From: Apoda limacodes
Taxonomy: Eukaryota; Arthropoda; Insecta; Lepidoptera; Limacodidae
Length of the DNA stretch: 64,000 bases
Direction of reading: 5' to 3'
NCBI GenBank assembly: GCA_946406115.1
Contig: OX291552.1
Coordinates: forward strand, 2,914,001 to 2,978,000
In this document: positions 41,401 to 56,400 of the stretch, one piece after another
How positions within the stretch are numbered: position 1 is the stretch's first letter
Layout: each line of letters begins with the position of its first letter
Translations under genes and position numbers: made by a program
Notes under the pieces: generated by a model
Told to the model about the DNA's origin: nothing
Databases searched by the model: none
What the model saw: only the letters and a program-made list of their open reading frames with translations

Positions 41401-44400
41401 AGTGTATCTCACACACCGATGGGCACTAGCCATTGAGAGTCAGGGGGAGGCATTGGTATGTAGCCTGGACATAGCGGAGGCGTTCGATCGGGTCTGGCAC
41501 CGGGGTCTTCTATCGAAGTTGCCATCTTACGGAGTGCCCGAGGGTTTGTGCAAATGAGTGGCTAGCTTTTTGTTCGGTAGACACATACGAACCGTAGTTG
41601 ACGGCAGTTGCTCTGATAGCATGGACATTAATGCTGGTGTCCCACAAGGCTCTGTGCTGTCTCCTACGCTGTTTCTACTGCATATCAATGACATTTTGGA
41701 CATCAACAACATACATTGCTATGCAGATGACAGTACTGGAGACGCTTTTTACACGGGTCGTGCAAACATCCCTCGTTCCGTTTTGGAGGAAAACCGCGGA
41801 GAACTTGTGTCTGAAATCGAGACCACACTATCCCAGGTCTCTGACTGGGGACGGGTAAACTTGATCCGATTCAACCCTACAAAGACAGAAGTGTGCGCGT
41901 TCACCGCTAAGAAAACTCCATTCACTGTAGTCCCACAATTCCAGAACACTCCCCTCTCCATCTCCAAGAGAATTGGGATCCTTGGTGTCGACATCTCCAG
42001 CGATGTTCAGTTCCGAGATCATTTACAAGATAAGGTGAAGCTTGCGTCCAAAAAACTTGGTGTACTCAACAGAGCGAAGCAGTACTTCACGTCGGGGCAA
42101 AGGTTGTTACTTTACAAGTCGCAAGTTCGGCCCCATATGGAGTACTGTTGCCATCTCTGGGCGCACCCGGATACCAGCTTGACCCTTTTGACTCGGTTCA
42201 ACGACGGGCTGTGAGAATTGTCGACGATTACAAACTCACTTGCAGTATCGAGCCCTTAAGTCTGAGGAGAGATTTTGCCTCACTGTGTGTGTTCTACCGC
42301 TTGTACAATGGGTTGTGTTCTGAGGAATTGTTCGAAATGATGCCCACGGCTACTTTCTACCATCGCACCGCTCGCCATCGGCAGGGAATTCATTCTCACA
42401 CTTTAGAACCTAAATGGTCGCGTACAGTGCGGTTTCAGAGAAACTTCCTCCCGCGAACGCTGAAGTTGTGGAATGAGCTCCCTGCCAAGGTTTTCTGCAA
42501 GGACTACAGTATGGAGTTCTTCAAGAAAGAAGTTATTAGATTTCTGAAGGGTCGGCAACGCGCAAGTGATACCCCTCGTGTTGCAAGCGTCCATAGGCTA
42601 CGGTGACCGCTTACCATAATCGGACCGTAAGCTTGTTTGCCACCTTAGTGGTATAAAAAAAAAAAAAAAAAAAAAATGTATTAATGATATCCGTAGGACT
42701 AATGTTTTTAAATACAAAGGGAACGTTACATTCAGGAACACTAGTTTTTAATCATTTTTCTGCTAAGATTGGACTTTAGTTTAGATGTTCAGTTGTTTTG
42801 AATGGAATATTCTTAAAAAACTGTTCAAAGGCAACTGCTACCTCAGAATTTGTTTTTTTCTCTCTTTCCCATCATCGGTAATAAACCAGCCATTGTGAAA
42901 ACTTGCAGAAAAGGCCTATGTTCAACAAGGTTGGATAACCTTGCGGCAAAAATAAGAATGATTTCATTCCGGCACATTGAAAACACTACATAAGAAAAAG
43001 ACGAACTTCATTAGACACACAGGTACACACTTCAGACTAACATATACACACAGGCATACAAAAGAATGGTAACTCTTCACCATCATTGAAAGGTTCTTAT
43101 GGTGGAATCTAAGCCGGTGGCGTTAGTAAAATTGCTCTCCCCTGACGTTTTTTTCATACCACAATGGTGGTAAACCTTATGGCACGCCTGATGTAAAACT
43201 GTCATCGTATCCTATGGACACTTGCAATACCAAGGGCATTAGGCCTATCTCTGTCTTAGTTATTTAAGGGCACCTTAATGTAGTCCCAAGAAAAAAAATC
43301 TGCAAAGGAGGTAATTAATTCCACCTCAACGTTTGCCTGACCAATTTTCGTTGGTCGGACGCAAAACGTAAAAAGGACGTTTTCATTATCTTTTAATTAC
43401 GACTGCATCATCTTCATCATCATCATCACATTTTAACTTATCAACTCTCTGTACCAGGATTACTACGCTGTAGCTGTGGGTCCCCCATCGTCGATGGTGT
43501 GCTCAGAGCGGTCGGCCACGTGGCAGCTTTGGCATCCTGCGCTGGAGGCAGCCTTGGACAGGCACTGCTCCGACTTGTCCTCTGTGGCCAGGATCGCTGG
43601 TGCCGTCAATGTGCTGATAGATAAGATGAGAGAAGGTTTCTACCAGGTGATGAATATTAGTTGTCTACCAATATTGTTAGAAACTATGGTGTTTTTGTTT
43701 ATTGCGATTATATAAAAGTCTGTATTAGTTCATACGCCATCTATAATATATATCAAATACAAATAATCAGATTTACCCTGATTGATTGCGGACCCAGGTG
43801 CTCTGGGAGTTGAGATGTATAGACAAAGACATGTTCTCTAGTTGTCAATTGTATATTGAATGTATCTAAAAACTTAACAAAAACTACTAACTCTAACTTA
43901 CTGACTAAGCATAACGTGACATACGTTACACGTGACATACGTTACACGTTACACGTGACACACGTTACACGTGTGACCTAATTAGGCGTTCAACGCGAAG
44001 AAATGCATTTCGCAATGCCTACATGCTACAAACAAATAAATTGACAAAACTTCACGTATCTAAGTACAGCCGAAAAATATATTTTAAAATATTGAACGCT
44101 CACAAAACTTTTAAAAAAAAAACGCTGTTAGCCAACAAAATGCAACTAAACCTGGTAAAAGTGGTCTGGTAAAGAACATCTCACATTTTAGTTTTAAGGT
44201 GATACCCAAACGAGTTATGTTTGCAAGAATTTGTTTAATTTTTTTATAGTCCTGAGAACACATTTTGAAGTAAAAAAATAGTAGAATATACGACTAGTGA
44301 AACAAAGGGGTATTTAATTCGAGGGACTAAGTTGGATCCCGAGAGCAGCGAAGGATGCTAGAGTAGAATCCTAAGCGAAGCGAGGATTACAAAGGCCCTA

Positions 44401-47400
44401 GATGTTTTTTTTTTCACGTGTTGTATCTGTTATTTTTATCATTGACTGCGAGAAAATAGAGAGTTCTATTATCACATTTAAGTATAAATTAGGTAATTAT
44501 CACCGGGTGATAAGAGAACAATGACATCAAACAACTACAATAACAATTAAAACAATTTAACAATTTTTCCAAATTCAAAATGTTTTTATTCACTCAGTGA
44601 GTAAAAGTAAGTTTTATTCACTGTTATTAATGGATAGAATGCCCTTTTTCGTGTAGCAATGGTAAAAATATATATTATAGTTTAAACCTTAATTAAGTGG
44701 ATTTGCTAATATTATAATAATTTGTCTATTAAAACAGTTCTTGTTCAACTAGTTGAACTCAAGTCAGTTAGTACTGACCGAACGGACGCTGTCCTGTCTG
44801 AACGTCAGCTTGCCTGCATAAAAAGAACCAAGAAACCGATAGCAGCACATCTCTTCATCCTATAAAATAATAACCACACACTATCACTCATTGCCCACAA
44901 GATACACCTTTGTTTTTTTGAATCGCCTAACTTCTCTACAACCTTTGAATGTTGAATGTTTCACCGCAGGATCTAAAACAGTCATTTACATCAAGGAATT
45001 CTATATTATATGGTTTTTACGTTAGGGCTCCTTACGTCTACTGAGTCGGTACGGGGCAAGCTGCGCTCTCCGCAGACGACTGGACCAATGCTCCACGTAC
45101 CACCAGACCGCAGCCAGGGCATGCGTCTCAGCTCACGCCTCTCACCACATGCTGCTTACCCTTGATTGGTGAGCATACATTAAGCACACAGTATCAATTA
45201 ATTAAGAGCAGGCTTAAATATTAGTTTATTAATCCTGTTTAAAAAACTCATTGAGCTATATGTTAATAGGGAACTAACTACGTTTCAATGAACTGTCCTG
45301 AAGAGAATATCCACATAAAAATAAAGTTGAAAAGATGAATTCGTAGGTAAAATCTTATTCAAACTCAAACTCAAATCAAACTTTATTCAAGTAGGTTTCT
45401 TAAAACACTTTTGAATCGTCAATACAATGTTTATTTTAGCCAAAAAGAGCTGGCAAGAAGTTCTATTTAAAGTAGTAATATAATACATTGATAATTAGCT
45501 AAAGAGTATACAAATTGTACCAATACAATAGGTTATAAAAAATAAGTAAGAAGGCTACCAAAAACAAAGTCAAACATGTCATTTTTTTTTGTTTTTATGT
45601 AGCATAGGGGGCGCACCGTGTGAATGTCAAATATCGGTAATTGAGTGAAGGAATTTAGATGTTTAAGAGAATTCCGTTATTTAATAGTATTAGTGGCATT
45701 AGCGCCATCATAATTATATTTTTGCACAATCATATGTACATACATATATTTACATATACCTGAAATTATCCATACTATCCATGAATATAATATAATAATA
45801 AATATTATAACAGCGAAAGTAAATCTGTTACCTATTCACGGTGAAACCACTGTACCGATCAAGATGAAATTTGGCATGCAGATAGTTTTGAGTCCCAGAA
45901 AAGGAAAAGCTACTTAAAAACGTCAAGTATAAATTGTTTAGTAATTGAGGAGTTGCCGTTGAAATCCTACACCGATAACCGAATACTAAGAATACAAAGA
46001 AGTTTGCAAGAGCAGACCAGCCTCCACAGCGGCACCCGTTCACAAGTATGACACATGAATCAGCCATCGCTTTTCTCAACCATGTTTTAGGGAACGTAAC
46101 GACCCGACACACACGCCACCCCCGCAGAGACTTTGAGAGAGCATGACACACAAAAGCAACTCCAATAAAATTTCGATTGTATAAGTTACAATGTGTGTAG
46201 TAAAGGAACAAAATATAAATCCGATTCATATGGAGATTTACACACACAAGTTTACATTTAATATTACAGGGTGAACACACGAACTCTGAACTTAAAACTA
46301 CTTTGTATTTAAACACAGTGTATCAAAATTGATACTACTAGAAAAAATATACATGTATGTATAAAGTTACATAGGTACAAGTATAATAATATAATAAATA
46401 TAATATTAATAACCCGCTGCAATCCACCATCGGCCGCCGAGCGCCAGAGAGGTTCCAAATGCGGGAGGGCGCATCACACAAACGTGCAAACATACCCATA
46501 TGCATACACATACTCACAGACGTTGTATATCATGAAGTAGCCCAGCTCCCACACGATATTCCGGCAACAAATGCACACCATTTAACGTACTGTCACTTCG
46601 GAAACAAGCCTTAGGGAAGAAGAAGTGACAAGAAACTTCCCGGGTGTACACCTGTTACCATCAATCACGTAGGAACCAGGCCAACCGAGCACACAAAATC
46701 TATGCAAATATGTGCAAACACACATACATGTACACGTCTATGCGCCACACCCACCTCCATCAAGAACCCCCCCCCCCCCCCAACACCAAGCAGCCAACGG
46801 TGGATGACTATCCATGGTGCATCCCCTGATCGGAATGTGTCATTAATTATCAACTACATAAGTCATAGATGGATGTCCAGTATTGGGCCTATACCTTTAA
46901 TTCCAGACATTATTATCTTTATTGAATTCTTCCACAGTACAGTATCCCTTGTTAATAAGAACCTTTTTAATATAAGTTTCAAAAGTATGTCGCGGTAACA
47001 GGTAGGTTAACAATATTCTCAGGAATTGTATTAAAAAAGTAAATGCTCTGAATTATGAAAGAGCTACGCACTTTCTGAAGGCGACATTTTGGAATCGCAA
47101 GTTTATTTTTATTTCTTGTATTAACATTGTGTATGTCACTATTTTTAACAAATAAACTTAGGTTTTTACGCACATACAGTAAGCACGCGTAAATATACTG
47201 AGAAGCTACAGTAAGTATATTAATTTTTTTAAAGAGGTCACGAAGAGAATCTCGACGTGATAAGTTATACATTGATCTTATTGCTCTTTTTTGAAGTATA
47301 AAAATAGTTTCTATATCCACCGCCCTTCCCCACAATAAAATACCATATCACAAAAGAGAATGGAAATAACTTAATATACTAACCGAGCAGTTTCTATATT

Positions 47401-50400
47401 AGTAAATTGAGCAACTTTTCTGACAGCATAAGCGGCGGAGCTAAGTTTTCGAGCTAAGACAGAAATATGTGAGTGCCATTGCATTTTAGTATCTAAAGTG
47501 ATGCCCAAGAAGACTTTTGACTCAACTAGTTTGAGTGCTTCACCGTTTATAAATAATTGTGTTGGAGTGTCTCGACATTTGGTAAAGAAAACTTTAAACA
47601 TTTTGTTTTCTGTGCATTCAGTAAAAGATAATTTGATGTGAACCAACTAAGAACTTGTGAAAGTGTATGATTTATATCGTCATATGTATCTTTGTTTCTA
47701 TCAACATTAAATATCAAAGACGTATCATCTGCAAACTATACAATTTTGCACAGATTTTCTACATAAAAAAGCCAGATCGTTAATATACACTAAGAATAAA
47801 AAGGCACCTAGTATAGAACCCTGGGGTACTCAAATCACAACAGGTGATCAAGAAGACATCACTTCGTTGATTTCAACTTTCTGAGTTCTATCACTTAAAT
47901 ATGAAAAAATAAGTTTAAGAGCCGTATCTACAACACCATAATGAATTAGCTTTCGAATAAGAGTTTTGTGTTCAACACAATCAAATGCCTTAGACAAGTC
48001 GGAGAAAATACCAATGGCATTCTGCGACCTTCCCATGCGCCAAAAATATGTTTTACTAGGTCAACACCGGCGTCGGTAGTCGACCTACCTTCAATTTACC
48101 TACCTACCTAAATTCAAGTAACGGGTATCAAAACATATCCATACCGTGAATAAAAATAATTAAATTGCTAAGGACAATATTTGTGTCAGCTTGTTGTCAG
48201 TATGCGAGCATGGGTTTTCCGTGGGATACGTGTTCCCGACGGGGCGAGGGTCGGCGGTGCGGCGCGGGGCGCGGGACGGGGACTGGACCGCGGACGCGAC
48301 GGCAATAAGAAACTGTCTGCTACATCTGCACCGGATGCCCGGTAACATTTTACGTATATCATCATCATCACAAACTACAATTTTTATTACCTTCAGCATA
48401 ATAACAACCTCTTTCACCTTTTTCTGACGTATTATATACCTTTCTATTATATACATTTTGGTTTGGTTTCTCATATGGTATGAAGCCGTCCCACGCAACG
48501 TCTTCCTATTTGTAGTTGCCACCCGAAAACCTTTCATTCCCACCGGTTATCAGTATGACAAACCTGACGAGTGGCAATACTGAACCAGGAATGTCGATCA
48601 GTTTAATTTAGAACTTATCCATTTACAGGACTTTATTCCCTTAGCTACCTAAGCTAAAGTGGTCAGTTTCGTGTAAAAACCAGTATGTTTGTCGAGTTGA
48701 GAGAGTTTATTGCTTGATTGGATATTGCATAATATGTGTGCGAAACCTCTTTGTTATCTTATATCTTATTCTCTAGGATAGGAAAATGTTTTTCATTAAA
48801 TTCAATTTCCATGAGCCACATGAATCTTGTATCTTCTTAGGAGAAGAGATCCCTCTCAGTCCATCGGAGTCCTTGGAGACAGTCCTTTTTAGTCGCTGGG
48901 AGAACCTTAACAAGGAGTCAAAAGCTGCTTCGGGAAGTGTCCCTAAGTTCAGCCGGAGACAGCTGCGATATCTGTGGAGAGTCGCCAACGAGCTGGTCAG
49001 CTGCAAGAACATGGTCACTTTGGTGAGCCGCAATTTTAGAAGTTTATTAGTCAATATCAGTGATTTAACCTCAATCGAATTAAAGGTTATAGGGCTGAAA
49101 TAAAATTAATTGTATATATGCCTGTCTTCACGGTTTTAATCCTCAAAAGGGGGTTCACACACCCACATCATAATGATAGGGACCGCCTCTTTTTACCAAC
49201 CACTTTAGTCTTGCGTGACGCTCATTTGATGTTGTTTTACTTTTAGCCCTAGCATAATATTTTAAACTATGAAGTATCTACCCATAAAATTTATTAAAAA
49301 AATTAGGGGAAATTTCATAAACCTTCTTCAAGATTTTAAATTTCTTTTTAATGTTTAATTAATACTAGTTACATCTGACACTTGATCATTGTTAAAGGAA
49401 AATCATAGCACATTTCGTGCGAACTTAATACAAGTCACTTCTCAAGACCAAGAGCCAGTAGAAGATCTGATCCATATCCTGGCCATTATGCTGGACCAGG
49501 CCAGGGATCTGTACGTCAACAACTTCCGCACGAAGAATGCTGATCACTTCGATAGAGAAGTATCCACCTACAGGTTAGTCGCATTTTTTTTATTTACGGG
49601 TTTCCTAGCCTTTGTGTTCAATAGTTTTTTTTATACAACACATCTAAATGCAATATTAGATATAGTCAATTGTCTGTTTGTTTGTTTTGAACTCTTAATT
49701 ATTAAAATTCCACGGCTTTTGTTTGAATCACCGCGATAGAGATACCAAGGGTTAATTTACCTTTATGAATTTAGTCCAATCAATTTAGAAAATTAAACAA
49801 AATAGTTGTTTTCGGTGTACATATTCATAACAACTGTCCGTTAAACATACTAAAAGTTCCCATCGATACCTGTAATACAGAAAAGGAGGTAATTGTTTTT
49901 AGAAAATCGAGCATTTATTTTAGGCAAATTAGATCAACTTGAATTTTTTTGAATGATTTAGCCCAAAACGCTGTAAAGATTGGCCAAAATAAAATAGAAA
50001 AATATTTAATATCTCGGGCAATATTAAATGAATCTTCATGAAAATGGGCACCGGGTGGTTATTTGGGTCACTGATTACGATTTTAATGTCAGAAATTTCT
50101 GAAACACCCTTAAAACAGTAAAAACTACCCTTTTTAGGGATTTTTTTTGGAATATTTTGGATGTAAAGCTAAGATTATCAAAGGAATCAAAACCTTCAGG
50201 GTACTTCCCGTGAACTCAGAATCTTGAAATTTGGTACGAAGAAAATTGTGAAAACCGTAAATTTTTAGTTACATCATATAATAAAAATATTTTTAATAAT
50301 ATGCAACGACATATAATAAGAACCCTAGGTGCTAGTATTTTTTGACTATTATGAAATTTATTTTCCTTCCCCGAAAGAAAAAAAACGAAATTAAGTTATC

Positions 50401-53400
50401 AAATTTTCTTGTGGGAACCTTGGCTTTTACAAAAATTTTACAAAATAAAAAATTAACCCTAAATTAAAAAAACAATAAAAAAAACCTAATAAAAATATAT
50501 TTTTTAAATGTTTAATGAAAAATTGCGATTTTTTTATTCTGAATTCTTTGCCGTAACTTTTTTTTGGCTAATAATAACGAGATCTACAATGATTCATTTT
50601 AAAGCTAAGGTTATCGTCAAAATGCCAAATTTCAATTGGATTTTCCATTTTTTTTAAATTTCACCTGAAAAAAAACATTGACCGTTATAAACATAAAATA
50701 TGCTGTTTTAAACGGCCAAATATCCTTAAAAATGAAAAATTAAAACAAAATATTCAAGTACAAATAACTCAGAATAAAGGCTACAAAATCTGGCTGTTTA
50801 AAATAAATAATTTTGCACGCTACTAGCCAAAAACTAAAAATGTCTTACAAAAAACAAGATTTGACCCAATTATATCAGTCCAAAACATAAAAAATTATTA
50901 TCCGATAGGGCTAAAAATGACTGGATATATTTAGGAACATTTAACGAAAAGCGTTAAAGGAATTTTTTTTTTCAGCACCTCAGTCCAGATAGCGCTAAAA
51001 AATTAGAAAAAAGTTTATTTTGCCAATAACTCTTTTCTGCTTATTTTAAACGGTTCAGTTTGGTCTTAAAATTTACTCAATTTCGTCTTCTTGCAAAATA
51101 ATAGTAATGTTTTTTTTGTGGATGTAATATTTACGCTAGAGCGATCCAGTCTCTTCATTTTTCGTTAAACAACCATTTTTGCCATGTCATACTATCTCCT
51201 TTAATATTCATCGTACAAAAATAAAAAACAATCGTTTTATTTGTCAACTAAAATACTTCATTCATTTGCAGCAACTAAATCGAATCCTCGCTCTCATTCG
51301 ACTCACGACAAATTGAAGTGGCCATCGAATCTCTCGACAGGAACTAAGCTAAGCTAAGCAACTCAGCGATTCAGATTAGCGAGTGCTCTAAACAATCGCC
51401 AGTGGACAGCGTTCACTAATAATCAGGACATAAAATTACTAATAAGAGTGCGTAACGGCTGCCGAGGACAGACCCTTGTACAAAAGTGCCAAAGAGGTTA
51501 CAAGTAAATTTTGTTAAAGCAGTCACGAAAACCTGATGAACAAAGATCTAGCCCAGCCTCCAGGCTAACTTGAGCTATGGAGCTATTGAAGTCGACACCC
51601 TGAGCGCCATGCCTCCCTTCAAACGTCAAAATCAATCCCTGCGTTTGACGACGATGACTAAAAGGCAGACTGCTTAGAAAAAACTTAGAGTCTTGCTTGC
51701 TTAGCACTAAACCAACAGAGCTTAATCACGTCCACGAGGTAGACAGGTTGAGATGCAAGCGGCGGCAGAGCGAATCTCCTTTTGACCTAAAAGGAGATTC
51801 GCTCTTCCGCCGCTTGCATCTCTACTACCTCCTGTCATTGTAGACGAAGTTCTGCTGGCTACCAAAATTAAGGCGGAATAATTAATTTTTAACGGGGTGA
51901 TGTTAATAACATTTTTTGCGGCGTTGTTAGTTTAAAAACCTACTGAGCCCTCTTCATATAGATTAATTAGTTTCATGAACGCTTTGGATAAGCTTACTAC
52001 AACTACAGTAATGTAATTTCAAAAAAACCTCTTCACCAAGGTTATTTCGGTTTTTAAACGACATCATGGACTTTGCCTCCCTGTGTGTGTTTTACCGCTT
52101 GTATAATGGGATGTGTTCTGAGGAATTGTTCGAAATGATGCCCACGGCTACTTTCTACCATCGCACCGCTTGCCATCGGTAGAGAATCCATTCTCACACG
52201 TCAGCACCCAAATGGTACAGTGCGGTTTCAGAGAAACTTCCTTCGCCGCGAACGCTAATGTTGTGGAATGAGCTCCCTGCCAAGGTTGACTTTAAGGACT
52301 ACAGTATGTGGTTCTTCAAGAAAGCAGTTATTATATGTGAAGGGTCGGCAACGCGCGAGTGATACCTCAGGTGCTGCAAGCGTCCATAGGCTACGGTGAC
52401 CGCTTACCATCAGACGGACCGCAAGCTTGTTTGTGTGCCACCTTAGAAGTATAAAAAAAGCACATCTATACCTACACGACCGCCATTTTTCGACGAGGCG
52501 AAAGCGTGTAAAAAAGACACAACGGTTATCAGTTGTTAGAATAATAAGCTGTTTCACTATATACATTGAGATCGCTCTTCACTGGTTTTTATATCAAGCA
52601 CTTGCTAATAATAGCTTGCGAGTGATTGGTGGGTGATAGATTCGATAACAACTTCAATATTAGAGATCTAATGAGAGCAGGGATGAGATCTAGTTGTCGT
52701 AAACTGAATCCTTAAAGAGATTTCTTGAATGTGTCGCAGTTTATCACAGTCTTTGTCGCAGAGGTTTTGTAGGCCTGGGGCCAAGGGACATAATAACCTA
52801 GAGATTGTTAGAGCAAAGTTCATCTAGCACTTCTTGAATTTGTCTGAGTTCATCACAGACTTTTTGCAGGACCTTTGTCGGATGGGAGTCAGAGGTACAT
52901 AATAACGGAAAGAAGAAGTTCTACAGAAACTTCGGCTTACCTTCTGTAAAAGCGCTATGTTATGTTTATATGTCTGTCATTAACGCCTAAGAGAGTAGCT
53001 GTCTTTACAGCTATAATGTTATAGTTGAGTGTGTCAATCAGTCTGCAGAGAACCTTGGCTTTGCCATTGGTAGTGTTGCAGTACCATAAGCGGTTCTTGC
53101 TAACAATTAACATTTACATACACGTAAATCTGAGTAACTGCCTAAGCCTTTATAGGAAGTGAGGCACGAGATGATATCAGCTGATGGCTGGTCATGGCTA
53201 ATCAGTATTGATAGCCGAGGTGGCTCTACACCCATCAAGTGAACCTACGAATTGCCACCCAGCCATACACATCCTGTCACATATAATGCTTTTGCCTCTC
53301 CCCTCCCCTTCCCTCTTCCTTTTCTTTTCTCGCTTTCTCACCCTTTCATCTGTCTCTGTCTTGGTAGTTTCACGAAATAAGTCTAAAAAAAATTTTGAAC

Positions 53401-56400
53401 AATTTTGGAGTAAACAGAACACAAACGGTATATCGGTAGCAAAAAATAAATAATATTCCTCTTAAACGCTGTATTACCTACAGCTAATAATACTAGAGAT
53501 ATAATCATAATATGTATAAGCTTTTTTGTAGAATATTCAATAAGCTATAGTTTTTATATAAACAATTTTTTCGTATTATCAATACCGTCAAACACGCCTA
53601 CTTTGTCCGTTTTTTTATTAAAATCGAATAAATTTCAAGTTTTTTCTATAGGAATAGAAGTTTTTTTTTCTAAATTCTACAACTATATGATCGTATGCAT
53701 TTCTTATGTAAGGATTTCTTATGTAAACTTTTGATTAATTAAAATTTAACCCAAAATTAAGTCTATTTTGATGGCGGGCAAAATTATTTAGACTTTAAGC
53801 CAACATTGCCCTTGTCAATTTTATACGCAAATATGACTCAATATAAACGTTACACATACCATGACTAGAAATCAAGGCAATCTTGGCCTAGGATTCAAAA
53901 CTTTGTTTGTAGTACAAACATTTTTGCTATAAAATGAGTGGGCAATGTAATCTAGCGATTTTTTCTCTATTCCATACAATCTCCAACAAGCTCTCATAAA
54001 TTTTTAGGGTTGTCACATTCCAGTAAAATGATTAAATAGATATGTTTCATATATTAATTATGAATGTTAAATGCATTTGAAATAAAAAAATGTGTTCAGA
54101 ATATTTCTTAAATTAAATTTAAATTATATAAAAGTATGAGAAACTAAGTAGGTTGTTCCTAAATGCTATACCAAAAATTGTAATAAATAAATGTTCATAA
54201 CAGTGAGTTTATTCTTTAGTAAATCTACTTAATAGGTTAACAAGAAAACTTTTATGTATGACACAGTCATCAAAATATTTTATAAGGATGTTCGTAGGCT
54301 ACAGGGCCTATGACGAACAATATATACCAATCAGTATTAAATTACAGTCATTATATTAATAGGAATACAATATCGATCAACACCATTATAGTATATTGTT
54401 CTTAACATTATGAGTTTCATTAGTTACAAGTTGTACCTCTCCTATGTAAAACTGAGAGCAATACTGGTTCATAACAATGGCTGAAATCAACTGCAAAACT
54501 TATCAACAACTAATTAAGAAAACAATTACTTCATGTCAGATGTTATAAAAATCTTTTACAAATATACTTTAAGCTACAAGCTTATTAGGAACAAGATCAC
54601 AATGAGAATATAATCACATCACATGTTAGTCATAATTATCGCTACGATTATTTCCTAGAAAGGTTTAATATGATACATCAGGGTGTTGCTATTTTATACA
54701 AAGTTATTTATGTGTAAACGTGACTCACAAACTCACTTCCTTGTGTAAATCTCAAATTCTATGAGAATGATATGAATGATTCAGTGTTAACAAACATTAG
54801 TACCTATTTTAAGAAAGTTGTAGTTTTATTATTACTTAACTAAAAATGGGGGGAGGCGGTATTATTTATTATTTTGTTACTTATAAAAATTAAAACTAAA
54901 AAATTAAATACTTTCACGACACTAATCCCCAAATTAATAGTTTCATTGGTGCTGCTGTAAGTACCAATGATTCATAAAATAACTTTATGTGACAACCCTA
55001 AGTACTTTTCATCGACGGGCAATGTTAGCGCGCATGTGTTTGAACAACTAAGGGTAACTTTGCCCACTGCCAGAAATTTTGATTTATAAAGCGTTGAATA
55101 TTGAAACTGTAAATGAAATAATTACTAACTCTTAATCTATAGCATGCTATAAAATAAAATTACCTGTGAGTTCGCCATAAAGCGCAATTCACAAATACTT
55201 AACGGACGAAATTTGCCCGCAAAAACACACACCGGACTTGACAAGGTGACTGAATGAACTTGGGAGCGAATCCAATATGTAGAGTTATCACAAATATAAT
55301 CGACTTCCCAACTAACTAAAAAATGTTGCCATACCACAAAAATATTTGCTTAGGTTAGCGGATTTGTTTATAAATTGCATTTTGGACAAATATAAGTTGG
55401 TTGGCAAAGTAGGCGTGTTTGACGGTAATTGCTATATAAGCAAACAACTAAAGAAGGGTACCTTTTTACCAAGATGGCGGCGGTGCGAACGCAACAGCTA
55501 ATCAGCTATCGATGGGGACTTTTAGTCACAAATTATAAAGTATAATGTACAAGTACTTTAAGTATATTAAACGGGAGGTCTGAACATGTACACCAAAATT
55601 CAAAACTCTACCTATCAATGTATCTAATTTTGCTGTACTAACTACTTTTTAGGGTTCCGTAGCCAAATGGCAAAAAACGGAACCCTTATAGATTTGTCAT
55701 GTCTGTCTGTCTGTCCGTCCGTATGTCACAGCCACTTTTTCCGAAACTATAAAAACTATACTGTTGAAACTTGGTAGGTAGATTCTGTGAACCGCAATAA
55801 GATTTTCACAGAAAAATAGAAAAAAAACAATCAATTTTTGGGGTTCCCCTTACTTATAACTGAAACTCAAATTTTTTTTTTCATCAAACACATACGTGTG
55901 GGGTATCTATTAATAGGTCTTCAAAAATGATATTGAGTTTTCTAATATCATTTTTTTTAAACTGAATAGTTTGCACGACAGACCCTTCCAAAGTGTCCCC
56001 CTGTAACTTCTAAAATAAGAGAATGATAAAACTAAAAAAATTATGATGTACATTACCATGCAAAGTTCCACCGAAAATTGGTTTGAACGAGATCTAGTAA
56101 GGAGTTTTTTTTTAATTCGTCATAAATCGTAAACCGCAATTTACCTTTCATTCAATCGACTCAAATTTAAAAATATTTTTGTTTGTGTTTGTAGATTACA
56201 TAAATGGTAGTAGCTACGAAACCCTCGGTGCGCGAGTCCAACTCGCACTTGGCCGGTTTATTTAATAAATCAGGCATTACAATCTGGTAGCATATAGCTT
56301 CATTCTAACTAACGGAGGAGTCATAATTTCTATCGGTCATGATATGAATACAGTGTATACAAATACAGGGCGAAATAACAGGCAAAGTTTTAAGGGTTCG

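Noticed and set aside
45828..46316. 162-codon minus-strand open frame
   Set aside because: It lies on a common dispersed repeat, has no domain-like pattern and no splice context.
46760..46782. C-run as a functional site
   Set aside because: Simple mononucleotide tract with no context.
48786..48840. Upstream extension of exon 9 (MFFIKFNFHEPHES...)
   Set aside because: Using it would break the phase with exon 8. The acceptor at 48840 fits exactly.
52255..52566. Minus-strand open frame 52255-52566
   Set aside because: Shadow of the sense LINE fragment; it contains the reversed LINE 3' end.
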